Below, piece by piece: positions 24,801 to 35,077 of a stretch of 64,000 nucleotides of DNA (its first letter is position 1; each line of letters opens with the position of its first letter). Origin of the DNA: Palsa-1439 sp050015495. GTDB taxonomy: Bacteria > Verrucomicrobiota > Verrucomicrobiia > Palsa-1439. The notes under the pieces were generated by a model. The model had not been told where the DNA came from and made no database searches. It worked only from the letters and a program-made list of their open reading frames with translations. The position numbers were made by a program, and so were the translations under genes. Where the stretch lies: assembly GCA_050015495.1 (NCBI GenBank), contig JBEKBH010000009.1:65572-129571 (forward strand), given 5' to 3'.

Positions 24801-26168
24801 GCTATTATTGTAGCCCGTGTTGTCCACTTCCCACTGCGCCCCAGCCGACACCGCCCCCGCAGGTTGCAACGTCACGCACAATGACCCGACCGAAGGCGGC
24901 GGTTGTGCGGTTACACTAAATGTGCCCAAATTGGACTGCTGGCTGCCATTGACGACCTGCACCGTCCAGTTCGCTGCGTTTGGGCCAACCGTAATGTTGT
25001 AGTCAAGCTCGTTGGCACTGATAAAGATCGGCACCCTTCCCGTAAATGGCGAGTCTACCCCGTCATTGAACGTCAACGTTGAAATGCTCGTGAACCCGGA
25101 GCCGATGATCCGAATGAGTTGTGTCTGCGGCAGCGGCAGACCGGGCAGAGCGGATGGAGAGACCACAGAGATGACAGGTGGTGGTGGGCCATACGGAACT
25201 GCTGTTTCCAAGTCCTCTGCGATCGAACCAAAAATAGGGAAGCCGTTGTCCACCGTGTTGTTGCCCAAAAGGATTTGGAGGTGGTCGCATGAACCATCAA
25301 CCTGGCGCGTTACGACCGGCGCTCCGTAAAAGAGTGCGCTTTCAATCGGAACGACGCCATCACTATTACAGTAATGGTCTTGGCAGAGTACCCAATGTGC
25401 GTCGTTTAATTCCGAGTTTTGGCCCAGCGAGGTATCCAATACGGCTCCATACGCGACAATCTTGGAATAGAATAAACCTGGGGCGATGCCGGGAGCACAA
25501 TAGTTGTCGATGCTCACACGGTCGTAGCAATCCCACTCCATGTTGAAGGCGAACCCAAGGTATAGGTGGTAGACAAACTCATTGAAGGATTCAGTAAGCA
25601 AATTCGGTGTGACCAGTTCATTAGCCAAAGCAGTCCCATGATGGGGGGTGGCCAAAGTGAGCAACATTGAAACTTTGTTTCCACCTTGCTGATGATCCGA
25701 GAAGTAATAGTATCCCATCATGGCGCGTGCTACCAGGCCTCCCATTGAATGCGCAAGAATGACGACGTTGTTTCCGTTGAATCCAGCTTTAGGATCGGAG
25801 GTGGGGGTGTTGTACCACTGCTGCAAGAAGTTGCCCAACGCATAACCAAGACCGGGGACATCTCCCGGATCCTCCGGTAGTTGCACGTCTGAATCGTGCG
25901 TGTGGTACTCGAAAACATACGGCTTGAAATTATTCCGCAGCTCGTATGAATTTTCGTAGTAAGTAAAAACGTTAGTCCAAATGCTGCTGTCCTCCAAGAT
26001 ACCGTGAATGAGGATTAGCGGCGTACGATTCCCAATCTCAGCGCTGTCCACTTGCGTTCCGTTGGGCCACTGCGCGGAATGAAAGGAAGGCGAGGCGCTG
26101 GCTTGCTGAGAAAGAAGGAATGCGAAGCAACTAAAGTAGAAACAAATCGCTGTCATAGTCGTTTTCAT
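21837..26168 (-). CDS. Secreted lipase-like alpha/beta-hydrolase fused to NHL repeats
   Basis: 1443 residues from ATG at 26168, with a signal peptide (MKTTMTAICFYFSCFAFLL...ASA). Residues about 25-330: hydrolase domain with ILIHGI and the nucleophile elbow ILAHSMGGLVARAM. Then an IPT/TIG-like domain (SVVSPSALPG...IIGSGF), PEGA-like and bacterial repeat domains (GGYHFVSWNGDVSG), six NHL repeats (GVAVDANGNIYVADTGNNAIRKV type, about residues 640-1000), two MBG-like Ig modules (QSIVFPSI, QFITFGPL), and two near-identical C-terminal units (VGDGIPDAW..., CATCDADGTGQNN, STxLVxGVW). The NHL propeller suggests binding at the surface. An esterase/lipase activity is likely, the substrate unknown. Confidence 0.8.
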   Translation of the reverse strand: MKTTMTAICFYFSCFAFLLSQQASASPSFHSAQWPNGTQVDSAEIGNRTPLILIHGILEDSSIWTNVFTYYENSYELRNNFKPYVFEYHTHDSDVQLPEDPGDVPGLGYALGNFLQQWYNTPTSDPKAGFNGNNVVILAHSMGGLVARAMMGYYYFSDHQQGGNKVSMLLTLATPHHGTALANELVTPNLLTESFNEFVYHLYLGFAFNMEWDCYDRVSIDNYCAPGIAPGLFYSKIVAYGAVLDTSLGQNSELNDAHWVLCQDHYCNSDGVVPIESALFYGAPVVTRQVDGSCDHLQILLGNNTVDNGFPIFGSIAEDLETAVPYGPPPPVISVVSPSALPGLPLPQTQLIRIIGSGFTSISTLTFNDGVDSPFTGRVPIFISANELDYNITVGPNAANWTVQVVNGSQQSNLGTFSVTAQPPPSVGSLCVTLQPAGAVSAGAQWEVDNTGYNNSGQVVGYLTPGLHTVSFKPVAGYTAPASHSVSISGGNLTTEADTYTAVAPSTYTLTLNQGGNMGYIVNQPFGTGNGSIYSAGAAVQLTAYANGGYHFVSWNGDVSGTANPTTITMNGNKTVGASFASGDTNMGTVVVTILPPEAATAGVTWGLNDSDFRASGTSYTYYPETVWVFLHATNDWIGYGGWVTLTAGQITNYTFAASYTNGSIVGTDPRTYYTLAGSAGNSGSADGTNTSASFNRPWSVAVDTNGNIFVADENNNLIRKVSAAGVVSTVAGVAGVAGSADGPGSSATFNYPNGIAVDSAGYLYVADWNNSTVRKITPDGVVSTLAGLAGNNGSADGAGSAARFYFPSDVAVDTNGNVYVADSVNETIRKITPSGVVSTLAGLARSYGSTDGTGSAARFHDPTAVAVDASGNVYVADQVNQTVRKVTPAGVVTTLAGFPESAGAADGTGNAARFQNLSGVAVDANGNIYVADTGNNAIRKVTQGGVVTTLAGQSGSTGSVDGVGMVVRFDNPGGVAVDSSGDLFVADSLNNTIRATLSLTNKINQSIVFPSIPEHSAGDAPFAITATASSGLPVYFNVISGPAVSSNNVVTLLGGGTVTVVAWQPGDSNYNPAPTVQQSFDVATIPQFITFGPLSQQTAGDAPFPLAATASSGLPVTFTLVSGPASLSGNIVILTGGGTVTVTASQPGNGVYAAALSVSQSFFVVPPPDTVGDGIPDAWRAQYFGGGGTNTNSVSCATCDADGTGQNNMFKYIAGLDPTNPASVFVLQIQNVPNQPTQKNLIYGPAADGRTYVVESTTNLVGGVWSPQAVSAPLIDGTQVTVTDMNATGRQKFYRVDIYNVITNIVIQDSVGDGIADSWRAQYFPSVPSNTTNSQSCATCDADGTGQNNFFKYIAGLDPTNPASVFVLGIAATNQPLLNNLFFTPLALGRTYAPQFSTDLVSGVWLPLTAYTGPLTNGNQVTITDTNPIPPQEFYRINISLP

Positions 26169-26620
26169 GCGCTTGTTTCCAGAATGTTTTCTTCCGTGTC
26201 CTTGGCCCGCGACAATTGTGAAAGGGGTGTGACTACACACGCTCCCTCACGGGCGCTGGCGTGCCCTCAAAAGAACGCTGTCGGCGGTCCTTAGTCTCGT
26301 CCTGCTGTGGGATGCTCTCCAATCTCGCCATTTCCTAGCCTAAGCGCAGACGTGGCGCTTGTGTGGGCCGTAGATAACAGGCCCGCAAACGGGGTGACGG
26401 GCGGATTCATAGGGTATCGGAATGCCGATTGCAAGGGAATTCCGGGCGACACGTTTAACGGCGTGTTGAAAAAGCGCCCGTTGGGGGCAGCGGGCCTACA
26501 ATAGGCCGCATGAATCGAAGCGCCAGTGTAGCGTGCGCTGTCCTCAGCGCATCCGGGCGGGTACCTGCAAGGTTTCGGCTGGGGACAGCCGACGCTACAC
26601 CAATGGCAACGCCTTCGACC
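26169..26620. other. Gene-free stretch with hairpin repeats
   Basis: No supportable gene. Holds the upstream region of the secreted lipase gene and the hairpins at 26477-26500 and 26526-26600. Short ORFs here look like chance. Confidence 0.5.
26477..26600. repeat. Shared-tail hairpins: one single and one head-to-head pair
   Basis: CCCGTTG-GGGG-CAGCGGG + CCTACA at 26477-26500. Then an inverted pair: reversed GTGTAGCGT + GCGCTG-TCCT-CAGCGC (26526-26550) and forward CGGCTG-GGGA-CAGCCG + ACGCTACAC (26576-26600). Tails match, stems differ. Confidence 0.65.
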
Positions 26621-27517
26621 TCACCGTCGTTCCCAGCCGGCGAGGAAGGCATCGACGCACTGGGGGAATTCGCGGGAGTAGCCGCCCTCGAGGACGGCGA
26701 AGCAGGGGAGCGCGGGAGCGGTTGGCGCGGGCTGAGTCAGGTCGGCGACGCGCTGGCCGATCTCGTAGAACGTCTCGACCTCCAGATCCATGTGCGTGAT
26801 CGGGTCGCCCTTGTAGGCGTCGAACCCGGCGGAGATGGCGAGCAGTTGCGGATTGAACCCGCGAATGCGGTCGATTGCGTCGTCCACTGTCTCGACGAAC
26901 TTTTCGCCGCCGGTGCCGGGCGGGAGCGGGTAATTGACGATGTTTTCCGCGGACACGAGGCCCGTGTAGGGGTAACACGGCGATTGGTGCATCGAGACGA
27001 ACAGGACGCGGTCGTTCCCGCGAAAGATGTCCTCGGTGCCGTTGCCGTGATGGCAATCGAAATCGAGAATGGCGACCTTTCGGCTTCCGTTCTCGGTTCT
27101 CGGTCTTCCGACTTCCAGAACTTTGGCGACCGCGATGGCGATGTTGTTGAAATAGCAGAACCCCATCACACGATTGCGTTCGGCGTGGTGGCCGGGCGGG
27201 CGCATCAGGGAAAAGGCGGGTCGGCCGTCGAGGGCGTGTTGGGCGGCGAGGACGGCGGCGCCCGCGGAGAGTTTCGCGAGGTCGAAGATGTTCGGGTAAA
27301 ACGGCGTTTCGATGTCGTCCAGCGCGCCGGAGCGGACGGCGTCGAGGAGTGCGGGGGTGTGGACGCGCAGGATGTCGTCGTCAGTGCACGGTTCGGGGAC
27401 GACCCAGGTGTGGAATTCCTTGTGGAGTTGGGCGACGGCGGCGCGGACGCGGTCGGGGTTCTCGGGATGGCCGGGGGCGGAATAATCCAGGCAGCGCGGA
27501 GAATAGAGAATCACCAT
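26621..27517 (-). CDS. Histone-deacetylase-family protein (AcuC/acetylpolyamine amidohydrolase type)
   Basis: 298 residues. Zinc-dependent deacetylase motifs: HPENPDR near the start, RPPGHHAERNRVMGFCYFNN with the catalytic His pair, ILDFDCHHGNGTEDIF, and the metal Asp of SAGFDAYKGDP, ending with LEGGYS. Class II/AcuC-like enzymes deacetylate proteins or polyamines. A charged insert (GRPRTENGSRK) before the catalytic Asp strand is unusual. ATG at 27517. Divergent from ftsH with a 163-base gap. Confidence 0.9.
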   Translation of the reverse strand: MVILYSPRCLDYSAPGHPENPDRVRAAVAQLHKEFHTWVVPEPCTDDDILRVHTPALLDAVRSGALDDIETPFYPNIFDLAKLSAGAAVLAAQHALDGRPAFSLMRPPGHHAERNRVMGFCYFNNIAIAVAKVLEVGRPRTENGSRKVAILDFDCHHGNGTEDIFRGNDRVLFVSMHQSPCYPYTGLVSAENIVNYPLPPGTGGEKFVETVDDAIDRIRGFNPQLLAISAGFDAYKGDPITHMDLEVETFYEIGQRVADLTQPAPTAPALPCFAVLEGGYSREFPQCVDAFLAGWERR

Positions 27518-27680
27518 GGCCGATGGGCGCATCATAGCACCGGGACGGCAGATGCGCCAACCAATCGTGTTGCATTGGCCGGAAGCGTGTGGTAACTTGG
27601 CAAGAATTTTTCACCGTGGCGCGAAGGCCGCGGATGAGGTATCTTGTCTCGGTTGGCCTCGCGGAAGTGTGGTGTATTTT

Positions 27681-29705
<2,025 letters not shown>

Positions 29706-29723
29706 CCCTTGGCGGGGCGGGCA

Positions 29724-30725
29724 TCAGGCGTTCACGTCGACAACGACGCGACCGCGGATTTTTCCGGAGATCATCTGCTCGCTCAACGCGGGCACATCAT
29801 CCAACCGCGCCGTTTGCGTGATCGAGTCGAGTATTTCCATCGGCAACTGGACGGCCAGCCGCGTCCAAGCCGCGAGACGCCGTTCCACCGGCATGTGGCC
29901 CGACGACACGCCGACCAGGCTCACTCCCCGCAGGATGAACGGGTAGACCGTGGTGTGGAGTTCCGCGCCGCCGGCCAACCCGACCGCCGCCACGCAACCA
30001 TCGCGATTTATCTGTCGCAGCACGGCTGACAACGTTTCTCCGCCGACGGTATCGATAGCGCCCGCCCATCGTCCCGATTCCAGCGGCTTGTCACCACGCC
30101 TCGCGAATATATGGCGACCGACCATCTCTCGTGCGCCGAGAGATTTGAGGAATCCGTGCGCATCCTCTTTGCCCGTCGACGCCACAACGCGATAACCGAG
30201 CCCGGCCAGCAACATCACGGCCAGGCAGCCCACGCCGCCCGTCGCGCCGGTGACGAGCACGTCGCCCCTGTCGGGTCGCAAGCCATGTTCTTCCAGCGCC
30301 ATGACGCAGAACATCGCCGTCAGCCCCGCCGTGCCGATGGACATGGCGCGTTTCAACGTCAATCCGTCGGGGAGAGGCAACAACCAGTCGGCCTTCACGC
30401 GGGCGAGTTGCGCGTATCCGCCCCAATGTTCTTCGCCCACGCCCCAACCCGTGAGCACGACTTTGTCCCCCGGCTGGAACCGCGACGATTCCGATTGCAC
30501 GACGGCGCCGGAAAGGTCGATGCCCGGAACCATCGGGAAACGCCGGACAATCTTCCCGCGGTTCGTCACCGCGAGCGCGTCCTTGTAATTCAGGCTCGAA
30601 TAGGCGACAGAAACGGTAACGTCCCCTGCGGGCAGGGAGTTGACAGGAAGCTGTTTGACCGAGGCGCGGAAGGTCCCGCCCTCATTTTCCAGAACGAGCG
30701 CTCGAAACGGGTCGGGCTGCGGCAT
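29724..30725 (-). CDS. acuI: Acrylyl-CoA reductase AcuI/YhdH-family quinone oxidoreductase
   Basis: 333 residues from ATG at 30725. MDR-superfamily enzyme: N-terminal catalytic domain with SSLNYKDALAVTNRGKIVRRFP and PGIDLSGAV, then an NADPH-binding Rossmann domain with VTGATGGVG. The block LTGWGVGEEHWGGYAQ is characteristic of the YhdH/AcuI subgroup, which reduces acryloyl-CoA to propionyl-CoA. No zinc ligands. Converges on ftsH. Longer in-frame start at 30818 would overlap the upstream gene region and is not favoured. Confidence 0.88.
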   Translation of the reverse strand: MPQPDPFRALVLENEGGTFRASVKQLPVNSLPAGDVTVSVAYSSLNYKDALAVTNRGKIVRRFPMVPGIDLSGAVVQSESSRFQPGDKVVLTGWGVGEEHWGGYAQLARVKADWLLPLPDGLTLKRAMSIGTAGLTAMFCVMALEEHGLRPDRGDVLVTGATGGVGCLAVMLLAGLGYRVVASTGKEDAHGFLKSLGAREMVGRHIFARRGDKPLESGRWAGAIDTVGGETLSAVLRQINRDGCVAAVGLAGGAELHTTVYPFILRGVSLVGVSSGHMPVERRLAAWTRLAVQLPMEILDSITQTARLDDVPALSEQMISGKIRGRVVVDVNA

Positions 30726-30810
30726 ACGTGTGAAGGTAGCAGGCACGATCTTATCCGCAAAGTTTTTCTGGTTTCTGTAGATTTGAGATTGGCGTAGACT
30801 TGACCAGATC

Positions 30811-31557
30811 ATGCTCACAAAACAACAAGATGCGTACGGCCGGATCGTGTGGGATCATCTCGACGGCAAGCCGACCCGGGAAATCGTGGAGCGCGATGAC
30901 GGCTGGTTCGATACGTCGGGTGGCGCACCGAGCTATTTCGCGGAATTCAAACACTGGCCACGACATCAACAAGGGGCGATGAAGTATGTCCACGGACGAG
31001 TGCTGGATGTCGGTTGCGGCGCCGGTCGGTGCTGCCTGTATTTGCAGAAACGGGGGCAGACGGTCGTGGGAATTGATGCGTCACCGCTGGCGGTCAAGAC
31101 CTGTCGCGAGCGCGGCGTCAAGGATGCGCGGGTGTTGTCATTCACGCAAATTCATCGGGGGCTCGGTCAATTCGACACGATTCTGATGATGGGGAACAAT
31201 TTCGGGTTGTTCGGCAGCCGGCGACGGGCGCGATGGCTGTTGCGGCGGTTGCACAGTCTGACGTCGCCGGATGCGCGGATTGTGGCGGAGTCTAACGCCA
31301 TATATCAGACCAGGAATCCCGATCACTTGCGGTATCACCAATTCAATCGCCGCCGTGGACGGATGAGCGGACAGCTGCGCATCCGGATCCGGTACCGACG
31401 GTACGCCACGCCGTGGTTCGATTATCTCATGGTGTCGCCCGACGAGATGAAGGCGATTCTGGCAGGCACCGGTTGGCGCATCCGCCGGTTCCTCAGGTCT
31501 ACCAGTCCCATGTACGTGGCCGTGATCGAGAAGGATGGACGGAAAGGCTGGGGCTGA
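30811..31557 (+). CDS. Class I SAM-dependent methyltransferase
   Basis: 248 residues. Motif I VLDVGCGAGRCCLYLQKRG near residue 64, the acidic motif II GIDASP, and a motif-III-like DTILMMGNNFGLFGS. The Met-Gly-Asn-Asn-Phe-Gly loop suggests a small-molecule methyltransferase; substrate unknown. C-terminal half is Arg-rich. The downstream HNH gene starts one base after its stop, so the two are co-transcribed. Confidence 0.85.
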   Translation: MLTKQQDAYGRIVWDHLDGKPTREIVERDDGWFDTSGGAPSYFAEFKHWPRHQQGAMKYVHGRVLDVGCGAGRCCLYLQKRGQTVVGIDASPLAVKTCRERGVKDARVLSFTQIHRGLGQFDTILMMGNNFGLFGSRRRARWLLRRLHSLTSPDARIVAESNAIYQTRNPDHLRYHQFNRRRGRMSGQLRIRIRYRRYATPWFDYLMVSPDEMKAILAGTGWRIRRFLRSTSPMYVAVIEKDGRKGWG

Positions 31558-31558
31558 C

Positions 31559-31969
31559 ATGAAGCCGAAGAAAACACCACCAGACGCGGAAACGCAGGCG
31601 CAAATCCTTGCCCAGCTTCGGCGGGACGCAGAGATCCGGCAAAAGGGGTATCGCGAGCGGGCATTGGCGTTGTTCCCGCATGTGTGCGCCAGTTGCGGGC
31701 GCGAGTTTTCCGGCAAGAGGCTGAAAGAACTGACCGTCCATCACAAAGACCACAACCACGAGAACAATCCGCCCGACGGCAGCAATTGGGAGCTGCTGTG
31801 CATCTATTGCCACGACCACGAGCACGAGAAATACAAGCTCAAGGGCTATGTCGACGGCGCGGCGCCGGCCGAGGGGCCGAAAGGCTCTTCCCTGGCCAAC
31901 CCATTTGAGAATCTCGACAACCTGCTAAAGGGTGACAGCACGGATCAGACCCCGGAGGAAAAGCAGTAA
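31559..31969 (+). CDS. YajD-type HNH nuclease
   Basis: 136 residues. ATG at 31559, one base after the methyltransferase stop. Two zinc knuckles (CASCG and CIYCH) flank the HNH core LTVHHKDHNHENNPPDGSNWELLC. E. coli YajD is the named homologue; its physiological role is not established. Coupling to a methyltransferase recalls restriction-modification layouts, but the methyltransferase has no DNA-methylase motif (no NPPY/DPPY), so I do not infer that. Confidence 0.88.
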   Translation: MKPKKTPPDAETQAQILAQLRRDAEIRQKGYRERALALFPHVCASCGREFSGKRLKELTVHHKDHNHENNPPDGSNWELLCIYCHDHEHEKYKLKGYVDGAAPAEGPKGSSLANPFENLDNLLKGDSTDQTPEEKQ

Positions 31970-32012
31970 CAGAACTGCTCCCCGGGAACAAATCTGGACC
32001 GAGGCGTTGGGT

Positions 32013-34082
32013 TTACGGATCGGAGACGAGCAAACGGATGAACCGGCTGGTCGCGCTTGCCACAGGCGTATTATCGCGCACGATGAGCTGGGTCGAGACG
32101 TTGCTGATAGTCACGGTAAACGGGACGCCGGACACCCAGGTCACTAGATTGCTGGAAACCTCCACGATGTAGGTGACATCCGTCGCCAGCGCGGTTCGGT
32201 TGACGGTCAGGGTCAAATAATCTTGGCCACTGGCTGGCAGAATACTGGCGACTGGCAACCGGTTTTCGGACACGGGCGTAAGCGGGTTCAACCCGAGCGC
32301 GTACTTGATCAGATTGGGGACACCGTCACCGGCCGGGTTCGCGGTATCGGCGCCGGCGCCGACATTGGATGGGTTGCCGAAATTCGTATTGCGCCACACT
32401 TCGAGCGGTGTCAGCGTGGACTGGTCGAGCAAACCAAAAACACCAACATCACTCGTGGTGCCGACATAAACCCGGGCGCTGGCGATTGTGGGCGTGATGA
32501 ATTTGTTGCCGACACCAAACTGGTCGCGGCCGCCGGGAGCCTGATTGCTGTTGTACAATTCGTGGGTCAGGTTCGTGGCATCGTACGCGTGCAGGACCGC
32601 CGGTGAAGTGTTTTCCGTGGCCCAAAGGATTGCATTGGAAGTGCCATCGGCGGAAACACCGGGCGTCGCGCCGGGGTAGGCGAACGTGCCGGGAGTTTGC
32701 GAGGATATGGCCGTCAACCGCGCGCTCTGGAACGGAAACGCCTTGATGTAGTCGCCGACGGAGCCGTAGTACAGGGTGCCGTTAAAATACGCGGGTGTGG
32801 AATACACCTGACCCGAGAGCACGTTGGTGAGTTTCTGGTAGATCGCGTTATCGTTGGTGGGGTTGAACTTGCCCATGTTTGTGCGATCGACCAGATAGAT
32901 GTTCTGGTCTTTACCGGCACCGACAGCGAGTTGGCGTGTGTTGCCAGGGCCATCGGTCATATCCGGCAGCACAAGCTCGCCACCGGAGCCCAAGTCGAGA
33001 TCGTTGTCGTTTTCGTACGCGTTGGTATACGTTGCAAAATAATCCGCCACCGCGAGCAGATTGCTCACCGTGGAGAGTTTGATGAAGGCGTTCCCGAAAT
33101 CTCCCTGGGTTGGGAACCCGTTGGTGGTGAGCGTCGGATCAAATACCCCATTGCCATCGAGGAAATAGATATCGTTGCTGGAATCGGACGCGAGGCCATC
33201 CCCGGCCATCCAGATGGCTCCCTCGTTGCCGTTGGGGGTGACGTTCAGGATGTTCGTTTGCGAGAGTGTCTGCTCGTCGTAGCCGATGATCCAGCCGGTG
33301 TACGGGCGATTGTCGCAATGCGACGCCCAGGCGGTATAGATCACGCCATTCAGCAGGAGCAGGCCGGCGCGCTCCTTGTATTGGGCGGGATCAAAGATGA
33401 CGTTGCCGCCGCTGCTGTTGTCTCCCGTGCCGGGATACGCGGCCGCGACGGTGACGGCGGCGACGCGGTCGGTGCCGGTGGCGAGATCCAGAGCGTGAAG
33501 CCGCTGGTAATAATCACCCGACCCGTCTGTGCTCATGGCAACGACGAAAACCGTGCCATTGGGGCCGAGTTGACGGTCGATGACGGGCGTGGCCGTGACC
33601 CCAATCTCCGGCGTGACCTGACTACAGCCACGATCATCCGAGGGGGTCTCGTTGATGCCCAGCATAGATACATGCCAGAAGAGGTTGGTCGAGTCGGCAT
33701 CGAACGCGTAGACGCTGTCGTTTTCCGTCGGGACGATCAACACGTTGTGCTCGCCATGGCCCGGGATCGAGACCCCGGCTGCATACAGCGGCTGCGCATC
33801 CACTTTGCCGTCAACGGGCAGAATCCACAGCTTGCCGAAATGGTTGGTGTTGACGTTGGCGGATGACAGGATTTGCTCATGCAAGGCCTGTCCGGTTCGT
33901 CCGTTGTCATTGTGATATGTCAACACATCGGTCATCTGGGCGCTGACGATGAAACAAAGTGACCACAGCAAAAGGCAGACGGCCGGTGTCGACAGAAAAC
34001 GTCCCCGGAACCGTTGGCCGCGCTTCCCAAGCAAATCGGTCCTGTCCGCGCGCCGGACAAGCCGACCTTCCCACGCCATCAT
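32013..34082 (-). CDS. Secreted PQQ-like beta-propeller protein
   Basis: 689 residues. Signal peptide after a long basic N-region (FLSTPAVCLLLWSLCFIVSAQ ends the leader). The body has repeated propeller blades (HNVLIVPTENDSVYAFDADS, KDQNIYLVDRTN, YYGSVGDYIKAFP) like PQQ-enzyme-type repeats but lacks clear PQQ ligands. Near the end a degenerate calcium-type motif (NPAGDGVPNLIKYALGLNP) precedes the C-terminal module (YIVEVSSNLVTW...). That ending is shared with other secreted proteins of this window. Possibly surface attached; role unknown. Divergent from folP. Confidence 0.78.
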   Translation of the reverse strand: MMAWEGRLVRRADRTDLLGKRGQRFRGRFLSTPAVCLLLWSLCFIVSAQMTDVLTYHNDNGRTGQALHEQILSSANVNTNHFGKLWILPVDGKVDAQPLYAAGVSIPGHGEHNVLIVPTENDSVYAFDADSTNLFWHVSMLGINETPSDDRGCSQVTPEIGVTATPVIDRQLGPNGTVFVVAMSTDGSGDYYQRLHALDLATGTDRVAAVTVAAAYPGTGDNSSGGNVIFDPAQYKERAGLLLLNGVIYTAWASHCDNRPYTGWIIGYDEQTLSQTNILNVTPNGNEGAIWMAGDGLASDSSNDIYFLDGNGVFDPTLTTNGFPTQGDFGNAFIKLSTVSNLLAVADYFATYTNAYENDNDLDLGSGGELVLPDMTDGPGNTRQLAVGAGKDQNIYLVDRTNMGKFNPTNDNAIYQKLTNVLSGQVYSTPAYFNGTLYYGSVGDYIKAFPFQSARLTAISSQTPGTFAYPGATPGVSADGTSNAILWATENTSPAVLHAYDATNLTHELYNSNQAPGGRDQFGVGNKFITPTIASARVYVGTTSDVGVFGLLDQSTLTPLEVWRNTNFGNPSNVGAGADTANPAGDGVPNLIKYALGLNPLTPVSENRLPVASILPASGQDYLTLTVNRTALATDVTYIVEVSSNLVTWVSGVPFTVTISNVSTQLIVRDNTPVASATSRFIRLLVSDP

Positions 34083-34234
34083 TCAGGCAACCTACAGCAG
34101 AATTTTCGCGATGCAACTGCTTTTGTTGGGTTGACTGGCCTTCCGTACGACCAGGGAAATCCCGCACGCGACGCATCGGGCAAGGTGGCCCTTTCTGCGG
34201 TTGTTTCCGGCACGGGACGGCGTACAGTGCCCGT

Positions 34235-35071
34235 GTGGCACAGGATTTTTCATGGGATTCGACGCGCACGTTGATCATGGGTGTGCTCAACGTGACGCCG
34301 GATTCGTTTTCGGACGGCGGGAAGTTTCTGGACGTAAACAAGGCGGTCGAGCACGGGCGAACCATGGCAGGAGCCGGGGCTGACATCATTGATATCGGGG
34401 GCGAAAGCACGCGGCCCGGCGCGACGCCCGTGAGCGCCGAGGAGGAATGGCGACGGGTATCGCCGGTTATCGAATGCTTGCCGGACTTGGTCGTCTCCGT
34501 GGATACGACGAAATCGATTGTTGCCGAGAAGGCGCTGGCGGCGGGCGCGCGCATCGTGAACGACATCAGCGCGCTCCGGTTCGACCCGAGAATGATCGAC
34601 GTCGTGCGCGACACCGGCGCGGGCGTGGTGTTGATGCATATGCAGGGTGCGCCGCAAACCATGCAGCAGGGTCCGCGGTACGACGACGTGGTTGCCGAAG
34701 TAGCATCGTTCCTGGCCGAACGGATCGCCTTGGCCATGTCGCGGGGGCTGAAAAAATCGCAAATCGCCGTTGACCCGGGTATCGGCTTCGGCAAAACTGT
34801 GGAACACAACCTGCAATTGCTGGCGCGCCTGGGCGAATTCGGTTCGCTCGGTTGCCCGGTGGTGGTCGGCACGTCGAGAAAGTCGTTCCTCGGCAAGGTG
34901 CTGGCCGCGACGGGGGCGAAACGCACCGGCGAGGCGGACACGCGGCTCTGGGGAACAGCCGCGACGGTCGCGTGGGCAGTCGCGCAGGGGACGCGCGTGG
35001 TGCGCGTGCATGACGTGGCCGAAATGTCGGACGTGGTTCGAATGGTGGAAGCGATACAGCAGGCACGGTAG
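34235..35071 (+). CDS. folP: Dihydropteroate synthase
   Basis: 278 residues. All family blocks: MGVLNVTPDSFSDGG, ADIIDIGGESTRPGA, VSVDTTKSIVA, IVNDIS, VLMHMQG, DPGIGFGKT, GTSRKSFLG and RVHDV. Condenses p-aminobenzoate with 6-hydroxymethyl-dihydropterin pyrophosphate in folate synthesis; target of sulfonamides. A GTG at 34235 gives the expected 14 residues before MGVLNV; the frame further upstream is open to 33959 but unconserved. Stop lies six bases before cdaA, so it heads the folP-cdaA-cdaR-glmM operon. Confidence 0.95.
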   Translation: MAQDFSWDSTRTLIMGVLNVTPDSFSDGGKFLDVNKAVEHGRTMAGAGADIIDIGGESTRPGATPVSAEEEWRRVSPVIECLPDLVVSVDTTKSIVAEKALAAGARIVNDISALRFDPRMIDVVRDTGAGVVLMHMQGAPQTMQQGPRYDDVVAEVASFLAERIALAMSRGLKKSQIAVDPGIGFGKTVEHNLQLLARLGEFGSLGCPVVVGTSRKSFLGKVLAATGAKRTGEADTRLWGTAATVAWAVAQGTRVVRVHDVAEMSDVVRMVEAIQQAR

Positions 35072-35077
35072 CAATCA

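Noticed and set aside
26307..26504. ORF at 26307-26504
   Set aside because: No domain, no ribosome site, ends within a hairpin repeat; likely chance.
31559..31969. Restriction-modification system formed by the methyltransferase and HNH genes
   Set aside because: The methyltransferase has a small-molecule-type SAM motif and lacks DNA-methylase catalytic motifs; YajD-type HNH genes are common housekeeping neighbours.
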